A stretch of 64,000 nucleotides of DNA, taken from the NCBI GenBank assembly GCA_902522865.1, contig CABYXC010000002.1, positions 62,001 to 126,000 of the forward strand, read 5' to 3'. This document shows positions 47,038-55,344 of this stretch, piece after piece (positions within the stretch are counted from its first letter, which is position 1; every line of letters starts with the position of its first letter). The translations under genes and the position numbers were made by a program. Source of the stretch: an uncultured Alphaproteobacteria bacterium (GTDB lineage Bacteria; Pseudomonadota; Alphaproteobacteria; HIMB59; GCA-002718135). Under the pieces are notes generated by a model. That model saw only the letters and a program-made list of their open reading frames with translations. It was not told the origin of the DNA and did no database searches.

Positions 47038-47070
47038 AAAAGGCCGTAATTTTTTACGGCCTTTTTTTTT
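47038..47070 (+). terminator. Rho-independent terminator after binding protein 1
   Basis: GGCCGTAA (47042-47049) pairs with TTACGGCC (47054-47061) around a four-T loop, flanked by AAAA and followed by nine or more T. It ends the first importer operon. Confidence 0.92.
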
Positions 47071-47109
47071 ACTATTCCATTTTTTACAATTGATTTATAG
47101 AAACAATTT

Positions 47110-48261
47110 ATGAAAAATATTGGTCTAATTGGTTGTGGTAATATAGCAGAGACCTATTTCCGGGCTCAGGAATATTTTAACAATATAAATTTTGTTGCTT
47201 GTGCTGATATTAATTTAGATGCCGCTAAAAAAACAGCTGATGAATATAATATTATTCCTTTATCAGTTGATGAAATACTTAATGACAAGAATGTAGACAT
47301 CATTCTTAATCTCACAATTCCCCAAGCGCATTATGAAATATCTAAAAGAGCTCTTGAGGCAAACAAACATGTTTATTGTGAAAAACCAATGAGTGTTAAG
47401 TTTGATGAAGCAAAAGAATTATTAAATTTAGCAAAAAAAAATAGTCTCTATATTGGGAATGCACCCGATACTTTTTTAGGAGGAGGAGGTCAACTTACAC
47501 GAAATTTAATTGACAACAATGATATTGGACAAGTTCTAACTGGTAATTTTATATTTGCTTTTCCTGGCGTTCAAGATTTTCATCCAAGTCCTGAGTCTTG
47601 GTTTCAAGAAGGAGGAGGACCTGTAATAGACATGGGTCCATATTTTTTTACCACCCTTGTTAATCTTCTAGGTCCGGTAAAAAATATAAGAGGAAGAGGA
47701 GCTAAATTTTCTGATAAAAGAGAATACAAAGCTGGTCCAAAAAAAGGAGAAACTTTTAATGTTGAAATTCCAACTTCTTATATGTTTAATATTGAGTTTC
47801 AAAATAAAGCTATCATTCAAGGTTTCATTTCATTTGATGTTTTAAATCATAAACGTAATCATATGGAGCTTTATGGAACGAAAGGTTCAATAGTAGTTCC
47901 TGATCCAAATATGTTTGGTGGTCCAGTTTCCATATCTGGTGAGTTTGGATCTGAATGGAAAGATATTAGCGTAGAAGATAAACCCCTTGGAAAAACAAAT
48001 ATTGTTAACCATAGTGGAAGAAGTAATGAGGCGCCTGAACAAGCGAACTACAGGGGTATTGGGTTAGCCGAAATGATTGACGCTATTGAAAATAATAGAA
48101 TGCATAGGTGTAATGGAGAACTTGCTCTTCACGTTTTAGATGTAATCGAGTGTGCTATGATCTCTTCAATTTATAAAGTGGAAGTAGAGCTCCGTTCTTC
48201 GTGTGTGAAGCCTGAACCAATGCATGATGATTTCATAAGGCAAATCCTAAAAAAAATATAA
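47110..48261 (+). CDS. Gfo/Idh/MocA oxidoreductase 1
   Basis: A 383-residue NAD(P)-dependent oxidoreductase acting on sugars, cyclitols or amino sugars. The Rossmann motif GLIGCGNIAETYF is at the N-terminus, the catalytic Lys92 in CEKPMSVKF at 90-98, and GGGPVIDMGPYFFT near 176-189. NRMHRCNGELALHVLDVIE lies near the C-terminus. It is closely similar, almost colinear, to the oxidoreductase at 56.3 kb, so the two are paralogues. It lies between the two importer sets and follows a terminator, so it should have its own promoter. Confidence 0.9.
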   Translation: MKNIGLIGCGNIAETYFRAQEYFNNINFVACADINLDAAKKTADEYNIIPLSVDEILNDKNVDIILNLTIPQAHYEISKRALEANKHVYCEKPMSVKFDEAKELLNLAKKNSLYIGNAPDTFLGGGGQLTRNLIDNNDIGQVLTGNFIFAFPGVQDFHPSPESWFQEGGGPVIDMGPYFFTTLVNLLGPVKNIRGRGAKFSDKREYKAGPKKGETFNVEIPTSYMFNIEFQNKAIIQGFISFDVLNHKRNHMELYGTKGSIVVPDPNMFGGPVSISGEFGSEWKDISVEDKPLGKTNIVNHSGRSNEAPEQANYRGIGLAEMIDAIENNRMHRCNGELALHVLDVIECAMISSIYKVEVELRSSCVKPEPMHDDFIRQILKKI

Positions 48262-48362
48262 ATTTTGCTTCGCAATTGAATTAGTGCGATAATTTTACAG
48301 CCTAATTCCCAATATTTCTCCTTGTTTTACATACCCATTCTTGCTAGGAAAATATTATTTAT

Positions 48363-48368
48363 AGGAGG
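48363..48368 (+). promoter_or_regulatory. Strong ribosome binding site of binding protein 2
   Basis: AGGAGG lies five bases before ATG 48374. The upstream 110-base gap after the Gfo/Idh/MocA gene must hold the promoter; I see no convincing -35/-10 pair there. Confidence 0.75.
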
Positions 48369-48373
48369 AATGC

Positions 48374-49339
48374 ATGAAAAAAATTGCTTCAATTATTCTT
48401 GCCTCTGTAGCGCTTTTTGCTACTTCAGCGAAGGCAGAATACAAATTTAACTTCGTAATGCACAGTGATACGAACAATGCTTTCTGGGCAGCTGTTCACA
48501 AAGGTTTTAAAGATGCTTGTGCACAAATTAATGCTGATTGCCAAATGTTAACTCTTTCAGGTGATGGAGACCAACAAGAGCAATTACAAAACTTAGAGTC
48601 TTCAATAGCTCAAGGTGTTGATGGTATCGTAACTACAATTACTAACCCAACTATCTTTGATGCTGCAGTTGATGAAGCATTAGCTGCTGGTATTCCAGTA
48701 ATTACAGCTAATACTGATGATCCAGAAGGTGCTGCTGGTAGTAACAGACTAGCATATGTTGGACAAGACTTAGAAGCAGCTGGTTATGAATTAACAGCTA
48801 ACCTTTCTGAAATGTTTCCTGATGGAGATATTCACGTTCTAATCGGTGTTGCAGACATGAACCAATCATGGGCATACACTAGAGGAAACGGTATTGCACG
48901 TTTCATGGAAGATTACAAAGCAGCTAACCCTGATAGAAAAGTAACTTATGAGAAAATCGAGTCAGGTCTTGATCTTTCAACTGTTGGAAACAGAGTGGCA
49001 GCTTATGTTCAAGCTAACCCAAATACAACTGCATATCTTGATGTAGGTTTCTGGGAAGCTGGTGCAGCTGCAGCAGTAAGAAACTTAGGTTACGGACCTG
49101 GTGAAATACTTCTTGCTGGTTTTGACTTAGTTGACGTAGTTTTTGAAGAAATGGACAAAGGTTATGTTCAACTAACAGTTGACCAACAACCATACTACCA
49201 AGGTTACATGTCAGTTCACCAATTATACTTAATGAACAAGTATGGTTTAAGTGCACTAGATATCAACACTGGTAAAGCTATGATTGGTCCTGATGATGTT
49301 GAAACAATCAGATCATTCAAAGGAATGTCAGTTAGATAA
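48374..49339 (+). CDS. Periplasmic sugar-binding protein 2 of CUT2 importer
   Basis: A second ribose-type binding protein, 321 residues, with a clean signal peptide (1-21, cleavage at AKA-EYKF). FVMHSDTNNAFWAAVHKGF opens the mature protein, followed by QGVDGIVTTITNPTIFDAA and AYVQANPNTTAYLDVGFWEAG. It differs a good deal from binding protein 1, so the ligands probably differ. It comes first in its operon, with a terminator right after it and the permease and ATPase beyond, the reverse of the first importer's order. Confidence 0.93.
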   Translation: MKKIASIILASVALFATSAKAEYKFNFVMHSDTNNAFWAAVHKGFKDACAQINADCQMLTLSGDGDQQEQLQNLESSIAQGVDGIVTTITNPTIFDAAVDEALAAGIPVITANTDDPEGAAGSNRLAYVGQDLEAAGYELTANLSEMFPDGDIHVLIGVADMNQSWAYTRGNGIARFMEDYKAANPDRKVTYEKIESGLDLSTVGNRVAAYVQANPNTTAYLDVGFWEAGAAAAVRNLGYGPGEILLAGFDLVDVVFEEMDKGYVQLTVDQQPYYQGYMSVHQLYLMNKYGLSALDINTGKAMIGPDDVETIRSFKGMSVR

Positions 49340-49348
49340 ATATCTTAA

Positions 49349-49377
49349 CCAGGCTCTTTAAATAGAGCCTGGATTTT
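49349..49377 (+). terminator. Intra-operon terminator/attenuator after binding protein 2
   Basis: CCAGGCTCT (49349-49357) and AGAGCCTGG (49364-49372) form a perfect nine-pair stem with a TTAAAT loop, followed by ATTTTT. It would let the binding protein be made in excess over the membrane parts. Confidence 0.88.
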
Positions 49378-49391
49378 TATTAAAAAAAAAT

Positions 49392-50372
49392 ATGAGTAAA
49401 AATTTTAGTCTTAGAAGTTTATTAGTAAGACCAGAAGTAGCAACCTTCTTAATGTTTCTAGCAATAATGATTGGATTTTATATTGCTAATGAGAGATTTT
49501 TAGATGCAAGAAATATAAGAATAGTTATGGGTATTACACCCGAATATATTATTGTTGCAATTGGGATTGCAATATTAATGATCTCAGGTGAATTTGATTT
49601 ATCTGTAGGCTCTGTTTTTGCATTAGTCCCGATGACTATTGTACAAATGGTGCATCAAGGGATACCACCTTGGTTTGCTATTTTTCTAGGATTAACGATT
49701 GGTATTATAGTTGGTTTTGTTAATGGATTTATTACCTTAAGATTTGGAATTCCTTCTTTTATTGCAACTCTTGGAATGCTCTATATTGCTAGAAGTCTTA
49801 CAACTGTAGCTACTGCAGGATTTCCACCACCATTTCCTCATATTTTACCAAATGAGTTATTTGTTTATCAATTCGAATTATTTAGAGCTTCATTGTACTG
49901 GGCTCTTTTAGTTGCCGTAGTTTTAGGTGTTATGCTCCACAGAAGTAATGTAGGTAACTGGATCTATGCAACTGGCGGAGATCAAAACGCAGCATCCTCA
50001 ATGGGTATAAAGACTGGAAACGTTAAAATGTTTTGTTTTATTTTATGTGGTTTCTTAGCTGGCTTTGCTGGAATGATTCAAACATTTAGATTGGAAGCAC
50101 CATTACCCTCCCAAGGATACTTATTGGAACTAGAGTCAATTGCTGCAGCAGTTATTGGTGGCGTCAGTTTATTTGGAGGTATTGGAACAGTTTTTGGTGC
50201 CGTTATTGGTGCAATACTAATCAGATTTTTAGAAAGTGGAATCATTATGGCTAGAATAGATGCGGAATGGTTTAGAGCAGGTTTAGGTTCTTTAATTATT
50301 ATAGCCGTAGTGTTTAATACTTATATAAGTAGAAGAGCAACACGAATTGGTCAAAACAAGGCAGAGGATTAA
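49392..50372 (+). CDS. CUT2-type sugar ABC importer permease 2
   Basis: A 326-residue RbsC-family permease. IVAIGIAILMISGEFDLSVGSV near 54-75 is the hallmark, and IYATGGDQNAASSMGIKTGN near 193-212 is the ATPase-contact loop. About eight to ten helices are visible. It starts 20 bases after the attenuator hairpin and ends two bases before the ATPase start. The Asp in GEFDLSVGS replaces nothing essential that I can see. Confidence 0.93.
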   Translation: MSKNFSLRSLLVRPEVATFLMFLAIMIGFYIANERFLDARNIRIVMGITPEYIIVAIGIAILMISGEFDLSVGSVFALVPMTIVQMVHQGIPPWFAIFLGLTIGIIVGFVNGFITLRFGIPSFIATLGMLYIARSLTTVATAGFPPPFPHILPNELFVYQFELFRASLYWALLVAVVLGVMLHRSNVGNWIYATGGDQNAASSMGIKTGNVKMFCFILCGFLAGFAGMIQTFRLEAPLPSQGYLLELESIAAAVIGGVSLFGGIGTVFGAVIGAILIRFLESGIIMARIDAEWFRAGLGSLIIIAVVFNTYISRRATRIGQNKAED

Positions 50373-50374
50373 AG

Positions 50375-51112
50375 ATGGAAGATATAATAGTTTGCGAGGC
50401 TCTAAACAAATACTATTCTGGAGTCCATGCTTTAAAAAATTTAAGTCTAAAGATAAAAAAAGATTCTGTTGTTGGTCTTATTGGCGATAATGGTGCTGGT
50501 AAATCAACATTAATTAAAATCTTATCTGGTGCACATCAACCTGATTCAGGTCATATATATTTTGAAGGTAATAAGGTTAAATTTAAATCTACAAAGGAAG
50601 CAATGAACTTAGGGATTGAAACAATCTATCAGTATTCAGCTCTGATACCAGAAATGTCTATTGCAAGAAATATTTTTATTGGACGTGAACAAACTCAATA
50701 TAATGTTGGCAATTTTGGTTTAATGAAAACTAAAACCATGCAGGACGATGCTATGAAAGCATTAACAGATGTAGAACTGCATCTTCGATCTCCAGATACA
50801 CCAGTTAACCAATTATCTGGAGGTGAAAGACAAGGTGTTGTGATTGCAAGAGCAATGTATTTTAAATCAAAAGTTTTAATATTAGATGAACCAACAAATC
50901 ACCTATCAGTGAAAGAAACAAATAAAGTACTAAGGTTTGTAGAAGGATTAAAAAGCCAAGGTGTGACATCAATATTTATTACTCACAACTTGAGTCATGT
51001 TTATCCAATTGCTGATCATTTATGTGTAATGGCTAGAGGAGAAAAAATTGCTGATATGGACAAAAAAGATACAACAATAGATCATCTCACTGATTTATTA
51101 GTGAATGGATAA
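50375..51112 (+). CDS. CUT2-type sugar ABC importer ATPase 2 (single domain)
   Basis: An ABC ATPase of 245 residues with Walker A GDNGAGKST at 38-46, signature LSGGERQ at 147-153, Walker B LILDEP at 168-173, and the His switch FITHNLSH near 206. The Q-loop reads TIYQYSAL, an aromatic after Gln where Asp is usual. Like ATPase 1 it is single-domain. It is followed at 14 bases by a PhyH oxygenase, so importer and oxygenase are probably co-transcribed. Confidence 0.93.
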   Translation: MEDIIVCEALNKYYSGVHALKNLSLKIKKDSVVGLIGDNGAGKSTLIKILSGAHQPDSGHIYFEGNKVKFKSTKEAMNLGIETIYQYSALIPEMSIARNIFIGREQTQYNVGNFGLMKTKTMQDDAMKALTDVELHLRSPDTPVNQLSGGERQGVVIARAMYFKSKVLILDEPTNHLSVKETNKVLRFVEGLKSQGVTSIFITHNLSHVYPIADHLCVMARGEKIADMDKKDTTIDHLTDLLVNG

Positions 51113-51116
51113 TTTT

Positions 51117-51122
51117 GGGAGG
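51117..51122 (+). promoter_or_regulatory. Ribosome binding site deciding the PhyH 1 start
   Basis: GGGAGG lies four bases before ATG 51127 and argues against the in-frame TTG at 51115. Confidence 0.7.
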
Positions 51123-51126
51123 AATT

Positions 51127-52062
51127 ATGATTAGTGATGCGCAAATAAAACAATATAACGAAGAAGGTTATACGATCGTTGAAAATGTTTTTAGTATGGA
51201 TGAGTTAAATCCAATATTAAATGAATTTGAAGAAATTGTTGATGATTTTGCAGAAAAAGCTTTTCAAGCTGGAAAAATTACAGACAAACATGATGATAAA
51301 GATGTTTTTAAAAGACTAGCTGCTCTCGAAAGAGATTTTAAAGGTTCTTCAGTTTTAATTCATCATAGAGGCGAATTAAAACCAGCGCTCGCTAAACTAT
51401 GGGGATCAAAAAAACTCTTAGATATGGTTGAAAATTGGGTTGGCAAAGATATCTCTGGTCATCCAGTTTGGAATATTAGATCTAAAACACCTCAGACAGC
51501 TAGGATGACAGTTCCATGGCACCAAGATTCTGCTTATTTAAAAGATGGAGCAGAAAAAACTACTCAGCCTGCTGCGTGGATTCCATTTCTAGATGTAAAT
51601 AAACATAATGGATGCATGCAAGTTGTTCCCGGTGGACATAGACCTGAAAGAGTTTTAAATCATAAATTAGAAAAGAAAGATGGTTCAGTAAAAGATTCTT
51701 GGTATTTATTTATTGAAGACAAAGATATTCCTGAGGAGAAAGTTGTTACTTGTGAAATGAAAGCTGGTTCAGTTTTGTTTTTACATCAATTAGTTCCTCA
51801 TCGATCACTTGAAAATTTATCTGATGATGTAAGATGGAGTGTTGATCTAAGATTTCAAAATCCAAAAGATGAAGCTGGTTTTCATACTGGTTTGGTTGAT
51901 CCAATCATAATGAGAAAATCAGAAGACCCAAGCTATACAGCTGATTGGGATTCTTGGTTTAAAGGTTATGAAGAAGAACATACTAAATTTAGAGGGACTT
52001 CAAAAAAAGACCAATTTGACTCCACAGTTGATGGGTCATGGTTAGAGCGTTGGGATAATTAA
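51127..52062 (+). CDS. Phytanoyl-CoA dioxygenase (PhyH) family oxygenase 1
   Basis: An Fe(II)/2-oxoglutarate oxygenase of 311 residues. The N-terminus QIKQYNEEGYTIVENVFS is typical; the iron ligands are His132 and Asp134 (PWHQDSAYL) and the distal His in VPHRSLENLSDD near 225, with Arg in VDLRFQ for 2-oxoglutarate. Small-molecule members hydroxylate or demethylate diverse substrates, so the name does not imply phytanoyl-CoA. It is in the transcript of the second importer, which suggests that it acts on the imported compound. Confidence 0.88.
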   Translation: MISDAQIKQYNEEGYTIVENVFSMDELNPILNEFEEIVDDFAEKAFQAGKITDKHDDKDVFKRLAALERDFKGSSVLIHHRGELKPALAKLWGSKKLLDMVENWVGKDISGHPVWNIRSKTPQTARMTVPWHQDSAYLKDGAEKTTQPAAWIPFLDVNKHNGCMQVVPGGHRPERVLNHKLEKKDGSVKDSWYLFIEDKDIPEEKVVTCEMKAGSVLFLHQLVPHRSLENLSDDVRWSVDLRFQNPKDEAGFHTGLVDPIIMRKSEDPSYTADWDSWFKGYEEEHTKFRGTSKKDQFDSTVDGSWLERWDN

Positions 52063-52076
52063 TTTAATTATCAAGC

Positions 52077-53060
52077 ATGGAAGTTGATCTCGATGATTGG
52101 TACAGACCAGAAGTCGACAGAAAAAAATTAAAAGCCTTAAGTAAAAGAAGAGATCTACCTGGAGTAATCCATTTCTTTTTTTATTTTTTATCTTTATTTA
52201 TTTCAGGATATTTAGCATACATTACTTTAGGCACATGGTGGACATATCTATTCTTTTTTATTTATGGTACAATTTACGCGTTCAGTGTAGCAAACTGGCA
52301 TGAAACTGTTCATCGAACTGCATTCAAGACTCGTTGGATAAATGAATTTTTTTATCACATCAGTTCTTTCATGTGTGACTTTGAAGGTTTTAGATGGCGT
52401 TGGAGTCATACTTTTCATCATTCAAAAACATTGCAAACAGAAGATGATTATGATCACGAAATTCAAGTATCAAGACCGATAGAATTATTTGCATTCTTTT
52501 TGAATTTTATACCATTTACAGATTTATTATTCCCACATAAATTAATTAAATTTGAAGTTTTAAAACATGCTTTTGGAAAATTCACTCCAGTTATTGATAT
52601 AACTGCACCTAAAGAAGAAAAGAAAAAAATTCTTTGGAACTCTAGATTATATGTCTTTATTTGGGTATCAGTAATTGTATATTCTTTTTACATAGTTTCT
52701 TTCTTGCCAATAATTTATATAATTTTACCTACTTATATTGGAAAGCCAATATGGTTTGCGGTAAATGTGACCCAACACCTAGCTGCTAAAGTTGATACAA
52801 AAGATCACCGCTTAAGTACTTACTCAGTGAGAATAAATCCAATTTTAAGTTTTTTATATTGGCACATGGAATATCATTTAGAACATCATATGTTTCCAAT
52901 GGTACCCTCATATAATTTAAAAAAATTACGAAAAGAAATTGATAAAGAACTACCACAACCGTTTACGAGTCTTTTTGATTTTTATAAAAAAGTTTTACCA
53001 GCTGTAATAGCTTTAGCTACTGATCAAAATAAATACTACAAAGTAAAATTAAATAATTAA
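52077..53060 (+). CDS. Membrane fatty-acid-desaturase-family di-iron enzyme
   Basis: A 327-residue membrane enzyme with the three histidine boxes of the desaturase/hydroxylase superfamily: His75-x3-His79 (NWHETVHR), His111-x2-His114-His115 (SHTFHHSKT) and HLEHHMFP near 264-271. About four membrane helices lie at 30-70 and 190-230. A desaturase or hydroxylase reaction is likely. Its place directly after PhyH 1 and the importer is odd for lipid synthesis and hints at a hydroxylase of the island's pathway or a lipid-linked step. Confidence 0.85.
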   Translation: MEVDLDDWYRPEVDRKKLKALSKRRDLPGVIHFFFYFLSLFISGYLAYITLGTWWTYLFFFIYGTIYAFSVANWHETVHRTAFKTRWINEFFYHISSFMCDFEGFRWRWSHTFHHSKTLQTEDDYDHEIQVSRPIELFAFFLNFIPFTDLLFPHKLIKFEVLKHAFGKFTPVIDITAPKEEKKKILWNSRLYVFIWVSVIVYSFYIVSFLPIIYIILPTYIGKPIWFAVNVTQHLAAKVDTKDHRLSTYSVRINPILSFLYWHMEYHLEHHMFPMVPSYNLKKLRKEIDKELPQPFTSLFDFYKKVLPAVIALATDQNKYYKVKLNN

Positions 53061-53061
53061 T

Positions 53062-53487
53062 TTACCAAGAACCGGTATTCTCCATTGATTTCCATGGTTC
53101 TTGTTCGGGTAAAGATTCACCTTCTTGTAAAATTTCTAATGATATTCCATCTGGTGAACGTACAAAAGCCATGTGTCCATCACGTGGCGGTCTATTTATT
53201 GTAACACCATTCTTCATTAATCTATCACAGACTTCATATATATTTTTTACACTGTAGGCTAGATGCCCAAAATTTCTTCCACCAGTATATTCTTCTGGAT
53301 CCCAATTATATGTTAATTCAAGTAATCCTGTTTTATCATCACTATTTTCAGCAGCTAAAAAAATTAATGTAAATCGACCCTTTTCATTTTCTACTCGTCT
53401 AACTTCTTTTAAGCCAAGTTTATTGCAATAGAAGTCTAATGATTCTTCTATATTATTAACTCTAACCATTGTGTGTAAATATTTCAT
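53062..53487 (-). CDS. gloA: Lactoylglutathione lyase (glyoxalase I)
   Basis: GloA turns the methylglyoxal-glutathione hemithioacetal into S-lactoylglutathione. In the 141-residue VOC protein the four metal ligands sit at the expected places: His5 (KYLHTMVRV), Glu near 57 (LLELTYNW), His near 75 (FGHLAYSV) and Glu near 123 (SLEIL). It is the only minus-strand gene in the island, convergent with the desaturase and divergent from the sulfatase. It would complement gloB at 8.7 kb and might deal with methylglyoxal from sugar breakdown. Confidence 0.9.
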   Translation of the reverse strand: MKYLHTMVRVNNIEESLDFYCNKLGLKEVRRVENEKGRFTLIFLAAENSDDKTGLLELTYNWDPEEYTGGRNFGHLAYSVKNIYEVCDRLMKNGVTINRPPRDGHMAFVRSPDGISLEILQEGESLPEQEPWKSMENTGSW

Positions 53488-53549
53488 TTCTATAATCCTA
53501 TTTAAAATTTATGTTTGTACTAAAAAATACTTAGTGTAATTTCAAGTAT

Positions 53550-55061
53550 ATGAAAACAGTTTTTTTACTTTTTGATTCTTTAAATAGAAGAATGTTAAAT
53601 TCATATGGTGGAAAGTATTTAGAAACACCAAATTTTAATCGCTTGGCTGAAAAAACTGTTCAATTTAATAATCATTATATCGGAAGTATGCCTTGTATGC
53701 CCGCAAGAAGAGATATGCATTCTGGAAGATTAAGTTTTCTCCATAGATCTTGGGGACCACTAGAACCATTTGATAATTCATTTCCCGAACTCTTAAGATT
53801 AAACAATACGTATACTCATTTAGTCACAGATCATTATCACTATTTTGAAGATGGAGGCGCAACATATCACAATCGTTTTAACTCTTATGATTTTATCAGA
53901 GGACAAGAAAGAGATCCATGGAAAGCCATGGTTCAACCACCTTTAGAAAAATTTAGAGAAAAATATCATAAATCACAATTGAATTTAGATGATAGAGAAC
54001 ATGTGTATTATTTTTATCCAATTAATAGTGAATTTATAAAAGAAGAAAAAGATTTTCCTTCAGTGAAGTGCTTTTCTTCTGGTTTAGATTTTTTGCAAAC
54101 AAATAAAGATGCGGATAATTGGTTTTTACAATTAGAAACTTTTGATCCACATGAACCTTTTTTTGCACCTGAACGTTTTAGAGAAACCATTAAGACAAAT
54201 TACCGTGGACCGCGCTTAGATTGGCCTCAATATGAAAGAGTTACTGAAACTGATGAAGAAATAGCAGAATTGAAAGCAAATTATATTGCTCTTATAGCTT
54301 TATGTGATCATTTATTAGGCAAGGTCTTAGATCATTTTGATGAAAATAATATGTGGGAAGATACATCCTTAATTTTAACTACTGATCATGGTTTTATGTT
54401 AGGAGAACATGATTGGTGGGCAAAAAATAGAATGCCCCTTTATAATGAAATAGCAAATATACCTTTATTTTTTTATCACCCAGGTTTTAAACAACATCAA
54501 GGAGAGCAAAGGAATCTTGTTACTCAGAACATAGATTTAATGCCTACATTTCTTGATATGCATAATCACTCAATTCCTTCAGAAGTGAAAGGAAAATCAT
54601 TATTAACTTATTTGGATAAAGATGCAGAAAATAAGTTTGCTGCTCTTTATGGCTATTGGGGCGGTGGTATTAATATTACAGATGGAAAATATAGTTATTT
54701 TCACTACCCAGAAAATTTTAGTCAACAAAATCCAGAGAGATATCAATATACATTAATGCCAACGCATATGAGACAGTTTTTTTCAAATGAAGAATTGCAA
54801 ACAGCTACTTTACATAAACCTTTTGATTTTACAAAAGATATACCTTTGCTTAAGATTAATAGGATCGAAAGAAAAACTGATGGTGGGTATAAAGGTTTTG
54901 AGGATACAAAAAGTGCACTTTACAATTTACAAAATGATCCAGGTCAGTTGACACCTATAGCAGATGAAAAAAAATCAAATGAATATCAAAAATTGATGAT
55001 TAATATTATCAATGAGTATGACCCTCCAAAAGAATTAATAAATAATTATTTTGAAAATTAA
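53550..55061 (+). CDS. Formylglycine-dependent sulfatase, probably cytoplasmic
   Basis: A type I sulfatase of 503 residues. The formylglycine signature Cys49-x-Pro-x-Arg53 lies in PCMPARRDMHSGR, metal Asp residues are in LLFDSLNRR (Asp9) and TTDHGFMLGEHDWW (near 277-290), and DPHEPFF lies near 200. There is no signal peptide: the protein begins directly with MKTVFLLFDS. Most sulfatases on polysaccharides are exported, so this one probably desulfates a small imported compound. The activating enzyme (FGE or anSME) is not in the window. It starts the second half of the island. Confidence 0.9.
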   Translation: MKTVFLLFDSLNRRMLNSYGGKYLETPNFNRLAEKTVQFNNHYIGSMPCMPARRDMHSGRLSFLHRSWGPLEPFDNSFPELLRLNNTYTHLVTDHYHYFEDGGATYHNRFNSYDFIRGQERDPWKAMVQPPLEKFREKYHKSQLNLDDREHVYYFYPINSEFIKEEKDFPSVKCFSSGLDFLQTNKDADNWFLQLETFDPHEPFFAPERFRETIKTNYRGPRLDWPQYERVTETDEEIAELKANYIALIALCDHLLGKVLDHFDENNMWEDTSLILTTDHGFMLGEHDWWAKNRMPLYNEIANIPLFFYHPGFKQHQGEQRNLVTQNIDLMPTFLDMHNHSIPSEVKGKSLLTYLDKDAENKFAALYGYWGGGINITDGKYSYFHYPENFSQQNPERYQYTLMPTHMRQFFSNEELQTATLHKPFDFTKDIPLLKINRIERKTDGGYKGFEDTKSALYNLQNDPGQLTPIADEKKSNEYQKLMINIINEYDPPKELINNYFEN

Positions 55062-55064
55062 TAC

Positions 55065-55343
55065 ATGACAAAGAGACAAAAAGTTTTAGTTCTTTATTTA
55101 AAGTTTCCAAGTTTAGAAGCAGAAGTCATTTCTTGGGCGACTTTTGATGGTACAGGAAAAAAACTTCATATGACTGGAGATAGTGATGAGCCACCTTATC
55201 CTACTGGTCTTGATGCTTTATTAGATGGTTGGAGATTATTTCAAGCTAGTCAAGCTATTCCAGAGTATCCTGGTCAAGAATTTAGAACTTCATACTTAAA
55301 ACATGAATTTTTTTTTGAAAAAATAGAAGAAGGAGATTTTTAA
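55065..55343 (+). CDS. Small protein of unknown function between sulfatase and PhyH 2
   Basis: A 92-residue soluble protein I do not recognise. It starts VLVLYLKFPSLEAEVISW, contains DSDEPPYPTGLDALLDGWRLFQ in its middle and ends with an acidic FFFEKIEEGDF. There are no Cys residues, so it is not a metal ribbon. It lies three bases after the sulfatase stop and one base before PhyH 2, and its 3' end carries the AGAAGGAG ribosome site for PhyH 2. The tight packing argues that it is real and functionally tied to these enzymes. Confidence 0.78.
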   Translation: MTKRQKVLVLYLKFPSLEAEVISWATFDGTGKKLHMTGDSDEPPYPTGLDALLDGWRLFQASQAIPEYPGQEFRTSYLKHEFFFEKIEEGDF

Positions 55344-55344
55344 A

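Noticed and set aside
48262-48362. A defined promoter before binding protein 2
   Set aside because: The gap is AT-rich, but no -35/-10 pair stands out above chance.
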